A stretch of 64,000 nt of DNA, from assembly GCA_907165135.1 (NCBI GenBank), contig OU015567.1, positions 9,987,001 through 10,051,000 on the forward strand, given 5' to 3'. Under the pieces are notes generated by a model that saw only the letters and a program-made list of their open reading frames with translations, had not been told where the DNA came from and did no database searches. This DNA is from Oikopleura dioica (lineage: Eukaryota; Chordata; Appendicularia; Copelata; Oikopleuridae). The position numbers and the translations under genes were made by a program. Shown in pieces: positions 21,601-32,795 of this stretch. Each line of letters starts with the position of its first letter. Within the stretch, counting starts at the first letter, position 1.

Positions 21601-21791
21601 CGTTGCTTTCTAAAATCGGATGGTAACAAGTACAGTTGACCTAGTTGACAACATTCCTCGAGGAATTCTGTCTGTCATCAATCTTGGAAGATGAAAGCGG
21701 AGAATCTTACCTCGACTTTCCAAAATTTACACTCAACGCGGTCCTTGCTGGCTTTCCTGCGCGACGGGCGCTTCCGCCTGAACGGGTCCAT
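18672..21791 (-). CDS. MAM-domain protein with Cys-rich C-terminal region
   Basis: Ten minus-strand exons, all phases consistent: 21711..21791, 21498..21609, 21192..21352, 20634..20870, 20459..20591, 20202..20410, 20067..20155, 19676..19817, 19012..19163 and 18672..18810; 484 residues from the ATG at 21791. The first half fits a MAM domain: CRPLEWKIVENQPELK, RPGHYLVANAKYSKDQMN, ARFMSKGIRYD, ACGFHGDEKNAPMGLFVKV and the closing SIVAIDDIKIDYC. MAM domains are extracellular adhesion modules. The second half is cysteine-rich, with a repeated ELGP motif (PVELGPMREQ and PIELGPFKFG). No signal peptide is visible at this start, so an upstream exon is likely missing; an acceptor lies just upstream. MAM call 0.75, exon chain strong. 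Confidence 0.75.
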
Positions 21792-23788
21792 CGAGCAGTT
21801 TTTACTGATCAAGGGTCAAAATGCGACGTGGATCGCACCAGCTGGGTGGCTCAATCGCTCACCCCCTGCTCCTGTAAACAGCAGAAAAACACGTTAGGTG
21901 CTAAGGTTCGGTGAAACGCGCGCCTATCTGGATATCGTAAATTATTTCATTCCGAACTGTAGCACGAGAATTAAGGGATTAGTCACTGTGAGTGCAGCGA
22001 GAGTAGATGTGGATCAAAATGGTACACGGAGGGAATTAACATTGACCGCCAGGCTCGCTCGAGGAATTCAAGGTACACACATTCCTCAAACCACAACTGG
22101 GATGGGCAAATAAGCTCATTAATGAAATTCACCTTTCATCGAAAATAACGAGTTCTACAAGGGTCAGAAACACACTTGTAAATACTCTTATTTACGAGGC
22201 GATTATTAAGCTGCTCTTTACGCGGGTAAAAACGGCACTTCTGACAAAAACAATAAAGCAACAAAAACAAAAGCAAATGGGTGGCATTCCAGCTTTTTAT
22301 GGTGGCGTCATTGGCAACGTAAAAAACGAAACCGAAAAGAAAATGATGCCGGTTAGTCGGAGGCGGAGTAAGTAAAAGTAACTGCCGGAAGCAGCAGTTG
22401 CGTGAGCGCTTATTAACTTCACACCAAACGGTGGCAATTTTCGCTGCGGAAAGTGTATTCACGACTTCACGAGACTGCGCAGCTTTACAAAGACCCTGCC
22501 TGGGTCAAGGCCATTGTGTGGGGCTCTAGGCCAAACAAAAAACGCCTTTTAAAATCACGGCCACTTTCAAATCCTCAACAGACGATCAGAAAATAAGGCA
22601 ATCTGCTAAATCACTTTACAGGGAAGAATTTTCATCGAAGTTCTTGCGAAAAAATATTTTTTTTTATAAATTATGAAAGTTTATTGCCAAAAAAAGTTTG
22701 AGTTTGCCCGAAATAGCAAGTTTTACTATTTTTAGCTTACTTCCGATATCGGAACTCCCGGTTTAAAAAATAGACAACCTCGTAAAACAAATGTAAAATG
22801 AAAGTCAAAAACTCTGGCGCGGATTTTGGCCCTTTCCTGGATTGTCCTTTGTTCTTCGATCGTCTTGATGAACTGACCAGAGTTCTATCTTGGTCCAAAA
22901 GAGCGCATAGAATCGCGACTATATTTGGTCATGAAAAATGAAAATGAAAAATTGATAATTTTCAAAATTATATTTATCTAATTCTGATTAATAAAAATAG
23001 ATAAAAATTACCTAGAAAAAGAAATCTCATTGTTGATTTCGTCTCTCTTCCTTGATCGATAAAGTTTTCTTCTTTTTACGGAATTGCTGTTCTGGACTGA
23101 TCTCTAGTAGCTGCTTCGTGAGACTTCTTCTATGGCTGAAATTTCGAAATTGAAAATGTTGAAAAGTAGGTTGAGTGATAGATTTAGAGAATTGGTATTT
23201 GGATCGCGTTAAAAAGTTGGTAACGTTCTATCAACTCATCTGCCATTATCGCTAGCGCCCGGGCCTCTAGCGACTTCGTGCTAGGCCCTGACCCCGGGGC
23301 GCCATCTTTACAGAGAGTCAGATCTTCTGCCCAAGCGGGGGTCCTCTCCTTCACGATAATCCTGAGGAATTCTCTTTACTCGTCAGGCCTCACGCTGGAA
23401 TTCACACTTCTGGGATGAGCTGCCCACAGACAGTTACAGTTAACGCTTGCACAAAGGCAGACTACTGTTTCAGCTCATAAAATATTTTTTTCAACAAAGA
23501 AATTTCCGCTTTCAATTTTGTTTTATGGTGAGAACGGGTCAGTTCTGATGCACTTTTCATGATAGAAAACACGAGTTCAAGTATCAAAAATACAATTTTG
23601 CCAGAGTTGCGTGAGAGATTGAAATAGAAGAATCCGTTTTGCCGGTGATTGCAGCGAATTTCGGCATTGGCAGCAAAACAAAAAGAAGATTCGCTGAAAA
23701 ATTCATGAGGGTATTCTTGGAGAATCATTGAAAGACTTTCAGTCTGGAAATTTCAAAACATTTTTGCAGAAATTCATGCCCTCTGAAA
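21792..23788. other. gene-poor stretch upstream of the MAM gene
   Basis: About 2 kb. Minus-strand ORFs at 22136-22462 and 23462-23728 lack motifs and a splice path. A signal-peptide exon of the MAM gene may be here. Nothing else supported. Confidence 0.4.
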
Positions 23789-24054
23789 ATGGGAGACGAG
23801 AGAATCGCTGCTATCGACGAACTTCTAGCGCACTGTCGAGCAAGAGAATATGTAGTAGTACTAAGAAGAGCAGCTAATCGAAGTTTTTTTTCTAGGATGG
23901 GTTCAGTGATGAAGAGGAAGAAACGAAGAAAAAAGAAGGCGGAGAAAGTATCGGAGGATGTTGCGCGATCGGCTGCGGGAGTTTCATTTTCGTGTGTGGC
24001 TCGATAGGCTTGTTTTATGAAAAGGTCGCACGTCCTCTTCCGTATTTCGATTGA
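23789..24054 (+). CDS. two-exon microprotein with one transmembrane segment
   Basis: Exons 23789..23851 and 23896..24054 join in phase 0 over a 44-base GT-AG intron with an ACTAA branch-like site and a T-rich acceptor; 73 residues. The unspliced ORF reads into a lysine-rich nonsense tail, whereas the spliced frame gives an acidic stretch (SDEEEETKKK) followed by a hydrophobic Cys/Gly-rich segment (GCGSFIFVCGSIGLFY) and ends PYFD. A TTTTTGCAG acceptor lies 19 bases before the ATG. I do not recognise the family; a small single-pass membrane protein is the best description. Support is architecture and codon texture only. Confidence 0.6.
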
Positions 24055-26799
24055 TAGAGCGCATAAATACTAAACGCAAGCTTTCCCACCGATTGCGTTG
24101 AACTTTTTTCTGCGTGCGCAGGAAATTGTTTCATTTCAATCATCATCGAACCTCTGCGACCTCCGCCCAGTTCTTTTTTCAGCGTCATGAGAAACTACGA
24201 AAGCAGACAACCCGAGAGGATCGACATATGGATGGCCTTGGGAAGCAAAGCCAAGGTTCTCAAAATTAATAACTCTAGAGCTCAATGAGCTATTGAACTA
24301 TCGACTGTCAAAAGGCTGGCCCCATATAAATCCTAATTTCGTAAACATCATTCGTATACTAACCGAAAAGAACCCTTCAAAAAGTCTGTATGTTATGAGC
24401 ATTGGAATTCTACTCATGAAAGTATTAAAAAACTCTAATGAAACAAGATAACTTGCGTAATAATCTGCCACTCCTCTCACGAGGAGAGGCTTCCAGCTAT
24501 TTCTTTGAACTCTTCCACCACGAAGTCACTATTGAACTCAATGGCATTCGAAGCCCTTAGGGCGGATGTCCATTGTACTGAAGATCACTGTAAAATTTAG
24601 CGCTAGCAAGTTTTTAATACTGGAAAAAGACTCAGTAGCTGTTTGAAGAAGTGTCTTCCTCGAAGAACGAAAAAGACAGCGCCCAAAGGATCTTTTGATC
24701 TTGCGTAAATTACGGTTCTATTGTAACAATTGTATGCAAAGAAAAAGGAATAGAAAATATTTGATAGAATTAGCTTTTTTGTTAAAAGTTCTAACAAAAA
24801 TTCTACTCAAAATGAAAATATATTATAAGAAAGAAAAAAACAAAATCAGAAAATCGTGCTTTTTACTGAAGAGTCTTCAGTCTAATGATCTCGTCGATTC
24901 TATTTAATAGGAGAATGTTGAAAGCATTATTGATGCCGTACCTGAAAAGTAGTGGATCGGGCTTTACCTAGAGGTCAACCCTTTCTCTCTTTTCTCTCTG
25001 AGATCTGTGGCAGCCGCAGATTCCCAAATGACAGGGACCGTGCTTTAGGAAAGAAATTCGCTGCTCCGGGCGGGTACAAAAGTGAAGAATCCCTGCTCTA
25101 GTAGTCTAATGCCACATTCCACCGGGAAATCTCTTCCTGCCTAGTCTCCTTGGTTCAAGTTCGGTTCGTCTCGGTGCAGCAGACAAAGGCCTATTCAGTG
25201 AATTATATGCTAAGTCCACGGGGTCATCTGGGTTTTCGCGTATTCAGCAAGGCTCTTGTCCTATTTATGCTCAAAATACGCCTGTTATAAGTATTGACAA
25301 GTCTGCCAGGGACATGAAGGAATCAAGATAGAAGGTCAAGGTAGCTGCTAGAGTAACCGGTCCGGTTCCACGGATGCCAGCGTCTCATGCAGATTATGGC
25401 TGCCGCGGGCCGAAAGCTGCGTGGTCACAGCTTTTCAATCAGTTCTAAAAATTCGAAAATTTCTACTTGGAGACTGGAATTCCGCACAACCGTGACATTA
25501 GCTTGGATAAAAATCAAACGCGCCAAATATCATAGAACCTGTCTAGTGCTTGAATTACCCACCGGCACCTTAATTCTTAAATCATAGGCTCGGCGAACAC
25601 TGCCTAGCTTGACGAGTTCGCCTCTTTGCTAAAATCAAGGTCAAATCGAAAAATGTCAAACTAAGCGATTCAAAGATCATCAACTCAAGTATCGGACCAA
25701 GTGCATATAGAAAAATGATCATTTGTCTTGCTTTTATCAAACAAATAGCTCTCACGAACTTTGCAAGTTATGTTAACAAGTAAGCATTGATAATAACAGT
25801 TGTCCTCGAAACAAGAAAGTAGACACGATAATTCGTCCAACTTGACTGACCCTCCCTTCTTTTGTTGCATACCTTTGAATTCTGTTTCTTAGAAAATTCG
25901 TTTGCCTTTCTCTTTTTCTCGTTTTGTTTTGTCTTGATCTTATTAATTCGCGAGTTTATTTAATGATCTTCAGCGTCGTATATTTAACACGAGCTGAATT
26001 GGGGAATGAAGGACGGAAAGTGTGAAGATCTTCGGATGTGTTGACGTCATGTCAATGCAATTCAGAGCCGGAGGGAAGATTCTAAGTCCAGACATTTTCA
26101 CTTTCGCTAGCCTGGAATCCGCTGACTCCACACCCGGCACCTCTCAAGTGCTACTTATTCACTTATCGTATTCTGTGAACTTAGAGATAACATGCACTCG
26201 AATTTACGCCAAACGTAAAAGTTCAAATCGTCCATTTCAAGTTCGAATACCTCGGCAGCAGATAATCACGCGGTTGAGAAAGACACGGTAATTGGGGACC
26301 ACGTTACGTGGTGCACCTTTTAAAAAAGAGATCACATGACTGCTCTACATATTTTTGAACCTCAATGAAGCCATGTGATTGATCGTTAATTGGAGGTGGA
26401 AAATATTTTGAAAATTTTCATGACATGACTGTTTCTTGCACCAAAATATTGTTGAAGCAATGCGACTCAGAAGTACTCTGATTAATTTTCATTTAGATAA
26501 TAAAAATATTTTCGTCGTCGACACAGCTGCTGTTCTATTTTTAACCTCTCAGCATATTTTTGGATAGAATCTGCTTTTTATCGTTTGGCTGATTTTCCGC
26601 TTTCATAAAAATCAACAAGAATGACGAGCATCGGAAATCCGCGCGCTCAAATGTGATTATCTTTATTGTTGTGTTTCTCTCGCTCAATTCAAGTTTTTTT
26701 TACTTTATTAAAACACATTATCTTCGTCTTCTAATAAACGCGTCGACTGGCTAAAAATAGAATTATAGGTTATTTTTAAATCGTCATTTTTTATTTAGC
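24055..26799. other. gene-poor stretch
   Basis: About 2.7 kb with many short ORFs and no motif, RNA gene or clear repeat that I can support. The minus-strand ORF 25685-25870 begins with ATG and is Cys-rich but isolated. Size is unusual next to the compact operons nearby. Confidence 0.4.
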
Positions 26800-27911
26800 T
26801 TACGTTACTACTTGAAGGTTTGAATTCTTTTCGAGAGTGTTGACTTTGAAGACATTGTCAGTACTTTTGCCGATTTTCTGCATCATTTCGATGTCTTCCT
26901 TTAGCTTCTTTTCCTTTTTCTTCTTCTGGCGCTCTTCCCAGTAAACGGTGTAACAGCTCCGGAAGACGAGAATGACTATGCTCATCAGCACTAGAAAACG
27001 ACGGGTTTACTCCTGGACTAAGCTGATTGAGTCCCAATTAATTTTCGCCGAATAAGCTGACTATTCAGATGCCCACAATTTTGATTAATTGGGCGATTTG
27101 AGAGGCCTGTCCTGTCACTGTACGATTTTATGGGGCGATTAAACGGGAAAAGTGCTTTTAGAGAGATTTCTCGAATGTTTTCCTCGAAGAAAGAAAATTG
27201 TTTGTTTATTGATATTTTCTAGAGCTGCTGTTTGTTTCTCAGGGATGTCTATATAAGGAGGGGTTTGACGAGAGTCAGCCATTCTTGACGGTTTCGTCTT
27301 GACAAAGGCACCCTTTCCAGGACTGTGAATACTGGGAACTTTCCCAGTGGGAAGGGTGACTGTAATCGATAGTGGACAAGAATACGACACTCTTAACGAG
27401 GAGGAAGCGTAATCCATGCCAGTAAACCTCGAGTACATGTTCAGCGAGCCCTTTTTAGGGCTCAAAATATTATCAATCTTCCTTGATTCCAAAAAAGTTC
27501 GAAAACTCCCAGTACCGAGTTATGAAAAATGGTAGAATGAAGTGATCAATAGCGTTCAAAATTGACATATTAAATGAGATGTGGATGGCTTTAGTGCCTC
27601 ATAAACCCGGTAAGCGGTCATCACATTTTTAGAAAACTGCTCCCAATAAAGTAAAATAAAGTTTTCTCCAAACGAGGAAACTACCTTTTTCCAGCGCTAA
27701 ATGCGGACTTACCGAAGCCTACTTCAAATCTCATCCGCAAGATCGAAGGTCCATTTTTTTCTCCAAGATTTTCTGTAGAATTTGACAGGATCTTTGAAAA
27801 CTCTTTAATTTGCTCCTCTGAAGTTGTTTCTTCTGTCAAGCTCTTTCTGAATGCTCTGTCTCTCGAAAACGCGGAGCTATTGTCCGGGACGTAAATAGTA
27901 AAATTATTCAT
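26800..27911 (-). CDS. single-pass membrane protein, unknown, possible alternative 3' exon
   Basis: Exons 27713..27911 and 26800..26990 join in phase 1 across a 722-base intron; 129 residues. The N-terminal 66 residues hold three N-glycosylation sequons (NFT, NSS, NST). The junction creates one hydrophobic segment, GFVLMSIVILVFR, followed by a Lys-rich cytoplasmic region. Layout is type I or III single-pass without a cleaved signal, superficially like KCNE-type beta subunits, but no specific KCNE motif is seen. Inside the intron an ORF at 27139-27481 can be joined instead, using a second donor at 27685 (phase 2), which would give a longer protein lacking this membrane segment. Confidence 0.6.
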
Positions 27912-28499
27912 TCATTGGCTCTTTTACAAAAGACTAAACTTTACGGCTTGCGATAATTTTCAATGTAAATACGTTTGAAATGAGCAGGATTGCAGGCTCC
28001 CAAATAAACGTTCCTATTCATGTTTGTTCAGACAGTCATCATTCTGCTTGAATTATAAATCAAAAGAGAGGTGCGAATCTTTCCAACGTAACAAAGGCCC
28101 AAGGTCAAAAATATATCCAACTGCTGAGAAGCAAGAAAAAGTGTTTCTATCGGCAAATATCCCTAATTAGACCTCAAGTCACTTAGGTTTAGCTCAATAA
28201 GATTTGATTTACCTTTTATTTGGACTGAAGTAGGGCACGTGTTGTCTTCAAGCCTCGAGCTGTCAGTGTGGAATGTGTGCGTGTTTTGATTCATTCTTTC
28301 GAAATTTAAAGTCTAAAACCTATCATATATCTTCTCGTTTTATGACTGATCATGTGAATCAGAATAGCTACCGATAAAAAGTACTTTGGAGACGCTATCA
28401 GGCAATATTTATCGTCTCCAAAGAGACATTTCTGTTTGCTTTTCCATAACGTTCCTTGCATGCATAATTTCAATAGTTAACTACCCAAGAGAGGAAAAA
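27912..28499. other. divergent intergenic region
   Basis: 588 bases between a minus-strand gene on the left and a plus-strand gene on the right, so it should hold two promoters. No clear TATA or repeat. Confidence 0.4.
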
Positions 28500-29013
28500 A
28501 TGAACAAAATCGAGGACGACCTGATGACGGAGCTTACCGATCTGACGTTGAAGGATATCTCGACGCTTGAAAAAGGCATGCAATCGTTGGTGAGGGAGGA
28601 GGTCCGAAGATATAAACTGGAAACAGGTAGATTTTTCTCGAATTCGTTTCTGATACATCTCTGAAGAGCTGAAGAATCAGATGAGAGAAGAAGCAGCAAC
28701 AAAGACAATTCGAGCTCTGCAGGCTAGAATCGCTGAACTTGAGGCTACTGTTGCTCGACTTACTCCGACTAACGCACCTTATATTGCAAAAAACTCGGTT
28801 CCAGCTGGTGAAATACACGATAACTCGCTTGCAGAGATATTAAAGCTGCAGTATGAAAATGCCTCAAACTCGCAAAAGTACCCTGATATTCAAACACTGC
28901 AAACTCCTGGGTACGCAAGTGTTCGACTTGATGCAAATCTGGATGCGATTGAGCGCCGAAATCAGAAGATAAAGCAGGCTTTGAACATGCAAGGTATAAA
29001 ATTCACGCGATAG
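28500..29013 (+). CDS. small coiled-coil protein, unknown
   Basis: Exons 28500..28626 and 28667..29013 (40-base intron) give 157 residues. Residues about 1-80 are heptad-like and charged (MNKIEDDLMTELTDLTLKD, then ARIAELEATVARL), typical of a coiled coil. The second half is Ser/Asn-rich with a second helical stretch near the C-terminus. No family recognised. Start is the first ATG after an in-frame run that has no upstream ATG. Confidence 0.65.
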
Positions 29014-29166
29014 ATTACAAATTATTTAGGATCTAATCTTGGAATGACTTCAAATGGAGAATATTATGTTCATATTTGACTAGCAATGTGACGATACTTT
29101 ATTTGATTGACAAAAACCGAATAAAACTCAAAATTGAACTTTCCTGCATGTCAAATAAGTTTTGAA

Positions 29167-29810
29167 TTAAAATATATTGATGAATAGAGAATAGAATGTG
29201 AGAACAGACATCAAGGCAGCTGAGTGGCCGGGCTCTTCTGATAAAGTCGTTGTTGTCTTCTTCGCGGTTGTCGTTTTTGCAACTGTGCTTACAATTTCAC
29301 AAAGTCCAGTTTCTTCCAGATCATCAATGATTATTTCGATTTTATCGCTTATTCCGCTTTTGATATTTTTTAAAACTAAATCGCGTACAAAAACCGAGTT
29401 TATTAAAAAACATTTCCTCTCATAATTGCCCTCTAAAGCTTCACATCTTTTATGAAGTTCTTTCAAATCGTCTTCAAGATTCTCATTCATAATGTTTTCT
29501 TCAAGAAGTAACTCTTAAAGAACAATGTTATTAAAAAACATCTATAGTTATTTGAAATAACTTATTTCATACCTCCATAATCTTCTGTCACTGCACTCCC
29601 GTGTAAAAATGACGTCTCATTGATCAAAGTTGATGATGTTAAATCATCACTGAGATAAAAATCCATTGCATAGCAAAAGTCCTCATTCAGTTCGATGGTA
29701 TCCACATCGATGCAGTTCTCTTCTGCCGCTACTTTTGCAATGCGACTAGCAGACGAAATAAATAATGAAAGAAAATAAAAACGAAAACTCATATCGTCGA
29801 AAAATTTCAT
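29167..29810 (-). CDS. small secreted, possibly GPI-anchored protein
   Basis: Exons 29573..29810 and 29167..29513 join in phase 1 over a 59-base intron; about 194 residues. The start ATG directly follows a TCTACAG acceptor. The N-terminus is a signal peptide (FRFYFLSLFISSASRIA). The middle is acidic with a heptad-like helix, followed by a Thr/Lys-rich stretch. The last about 18 residues are hydrophobic (SVLTFYSLFINIF) after a small-residue site, the arrangement of a GPI-anchor signal. No family recognised; GPI anchoring is inferred. Confidence 0.62.
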
Positions 29811-30066
29811 CTGTAGATAACGGTACACAACGTCGTTAAAATGGTAATTCTGAAGGTGAGCGCTGTCAAAAAACAGCAAAGATTGTATAAATGGCAGAGA
29901 CTCTTGATAGTTGGAATGTTAACAATTGGTTCCAGTTCATTTTCTCGAATTGCAATAAAAATAGAATGTTTTGATAAGACTCTTTATGATAGAGACTTTA
30001 TCAGATGTTAAATCTGCCGGATAAATAAGCGGGTTCACCGGTTGAAATTCTATAAAAGTTAAATAG

Positions 30067-31416
30067 ATGATGCGAGAGCCTGTTCGTTTTGTCAATTTTT
30101 GCATTGCTACATTTATTTTTGTTAGACTGTTCCTCCAGTACCAACATATTTTTAACAGTAGAAGAGAAACAAACCGTTTTCCTCATGCCTTTAATTTCAA
30201 ACCAGTTGAAATCGCAGAAAAAGAAATAGAAGAAGACAAAACAAGTGTGTTAAAGTACGAGATATTTTCTAACAAAAACCCAAGGAAAGAGTTGAGTCTT
30301 ATTAACATAAACATTGCTAGTAAGCAGATTTAACTCATCAAGAATATTTGAGAAGACTGAGGAAGAAAAATCAGTGGAACTGTTTCTAGCCAAAAGAGAA
30401 ATGATGCTCGAAAAAGCTTGCAAATATCAAAAATTTATCGATTCACTCGCAAAATCAAATCAAAATGTTGAAGAATTTTTGAAGGTTAGCAAGATTTTCT
30501 GAGCAAAATGACTATTTTGAAAAAATCATTTATAGTTTCACGAGTTCCTCGAATCAAACTCTACGGAAATTTCCTTATCTCACATGTTTCAAAATGAACG
30601 ATGCTCACCAACAGTCACCAGCTCAAAAATTTACGTCTTACCAGAACCGTTTAATGTCTGGCAATGCATCCCAGACAAGCGCGCCCAGCTGGGCTGGATT
30701 CAGCACCTTTCCCAACTGTATGTTCGACTTGGTGGCGCAGATTTTCCACTTTCAAAGTTCACTGACGATTCAAATCTTGGTCAAATTGCCGCAGAAGTTT
30801 TGAATAAAGCGATTGAGAAGAACAAAGTAAAATCAATCAGGGAGAAGCTTCTGAAGATAGCTGCCGTTCAGTCGCCATTTTTGAGACTTCTTCAAATCGC
30901 TGAGAATTTATCTGACATCGAGATAATGGGTCAAGTAAAAGAGCTTTCGCAAGATCCTGAGGACAAATTATCAGCGATTTTTTGGATCTTAGCAAAAAAA
31001 GCTCACTCACAGGACATGAAAGAAAAATGGAAAGAGCAGCATCAAAAGGTAAAGAAACATCGAAACCGGTGAATAGTTTTTCCAAGTGCGTCCCGTGCGA
31101 AATGAGATACAAATACATTGTTCACCAAACCGACGAGCAGAACATCATCAACACTGTCTACGGAGAAATCGCCGCTACAGGGACAACGGAAGGCCCAGAA
31201 AGAACACTAACAGACGAAAACGAAGAACTTCTAGCAACAGTGGACAGATCAGCACTAGAATTGGTTTACAAACGATTTTTTGGTGATTTTGTTTACTTTG
31301 GTTTCTCGTCGTCATATGTTCGAAAAATATTAACAGCTTCAAAATACAGAAAGAATGATGAAATTTGGGCTGAGGTTTATTTTATCGATCAGATAGAAGA
31401 TGAATTATTTTTTTAG
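30067..31416 (+). CDS. Golgi type II sulfotransferase-like protein (carbohydrate sulfotransferase 2 family), divergent
   Basis: Exons 30067..30244, 30321..30484, 30536..31048 and 31087..31416; about 394 residues. A hydrophobic segment at residues 8-27 gives a type II topology. The C-terminal half fits the HNK-1/chondroitin 4-O sulfotransferase group: SPFLRLL near the position of the 3'-phosphate-binding PFxRLLSAY motif and the ending CVPCEMRYKYIVHQTDE, matching the family's CxPCxxxYxYIxxxE signature. The expected 5'-phosphosulfate motif (PKVGxTxW type) reads LPEPFNVWQ, without the catalytic lysine, so activity is doubtful. The first intron boundary (30245-30320) is the least certain. Sulfotransferase expansions fit the polysaccharide-rich larvacean house, but that link is inference. 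Confidence 0.58.
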
Positions 31417-31516
31417 AAACTGAATCAGAAAACAGACAGTGAAGCAGACTACCTTTCTTGTTTATAAAACTTGTTTTATCACAGAGATGTTTGTAAATAA
31501 AATAGAAATTGATTTA

Positions 31517-31795
31517 TTAAACCATTATTTCTGTATATTTTGTTCTATGAATACGAGTGTCAAAAGTATATCTGTGATAATCGAGCAGATCCTCGTCATA
31601 ATCGATTAGAATTTCGAGAGATTCGAATGCTTTTTTCGAGAACGCTTTTTCGACGCCGGAAATAATTAATTTTCCACTTGTTTCAAATGCTTTGAGCTTC
31701 GTTGGAGTCGTAAAAATTGATAAAACTTCATAATTTCGTCTCATTGATCTTTCAATCACCTTCGTTCCAATATGAACAAATATTCCATATTTTAA
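31517..31795 (-). pseudogene. orphan 3' exon or gene fragment, unknown
   Basis: An open minus-strand frame of about 93 codons ending in a normal stop, with protein-like composition (LEILIDYDEDLLDYHRYTF). It has no ATG-led start that makes sense and no upstream exon; directly upstream lies the fold-back element at 31832-32604. It may be the remnant of a gene interrupted by that element. Unrecognised. Confidence 0.35.
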
Positions 31796-31831
31796 TCTTA
31801 TTCCGTTTGCTCAAAAACTTTCTACAACTTT

Positions 31832-32604
31832 CTTAAGGCTATAACCTCTCTTTTGGCCTCTCCGGAAAACGGACTTCTCTTGGTCGATTTCAAAAATTTA
31901 AAGGGCAAACATACTTGTTTTCTCCTGAAAAATTCAAAAATTCCATTAACAAATACTGTTCTCTGGTAATTGTTTGCTCTAGAATCATTCAAAAATTGCC
32001 ATTCGGTTTCCCAAGAAAACTGGAAGTTCTGAGGTAGAATTTATCCAATAATAATACTAAATAGAGCATATTCTATGATCCTCACGGAGAAAATTTCAAG
32101 ATATTGTCCAAATTATGATTATAATTCTCTCTTCTTTTAAAACTCTTTTGTTTATAGACTGACGCTTCAGATCCGCGCAGCCAATCAGAGCGCGATGAAT
32201 TGCTTGACTCACACGCTCGCCAACAGCGCTCTCTTTTTGGCCTGGAGGATAGCACTCCGCGCAGCGCGTCCACGCGCATTTTTATCCTCAGGTGCCAGCA
32301 CTAACATGGCCCTAGAATGAAAATTTGAACAGTTATCGGAAATTTTATCCGTGGGGATTGTAGAGAAGGCTTAAATCTATTAATTGATCAAAAAAAATCT
32401 ACCTCTGTAATGGTAAAATTCTTCGGAAAACCGAATGGCGTTTTTTAAATGATTGTAAAGTCGAAATTTCGAAAGAAAAATAATTTTTGATCGCATTTAT
32501 GAAATCTACGATAGATTTTGAGTATACGAGTCTTTTTAATTTTTGAAATCGACCAAGGAAAGTCCGTTTTCCAGAGAGGCCAAAAGAGACGTTATAGCCT
32601 TAAG
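31832..32604. mobile_element. large fold-back (inverted-repeat) element
   Basis: The outer arms of about 68 bases are inverted copies: left arm 31832-31899 starts CTTAAGGCTATAACCTCTCT and the right arm 32536-32604 ends with its near-complement. A second, less similar inverted pair lies inside (around GCCATTCGGTTT). The centre has a GC-richer block with a CCAATCAGAGCGCG segment. No transposase ORF. I could not define a target duplication, so ends are approximate. Confidence 0.6.
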
Positions 32605-32795
32605 AGAACAGAAACGTAACAATTCCTGTAGAGATGTATCGATAATTCTGCGTAAACATGGGTTAGCTGCTCAGCTGCGAAAATCACAAATATCATACTG
32701 TCAATATCTGTAACGGATATAAATATCGAGCTTTCCTGCTATCTTAGAGTTTTCAGAGGGAACAATTGAGTGGAAGAATTATTAAATTGGTGTAT

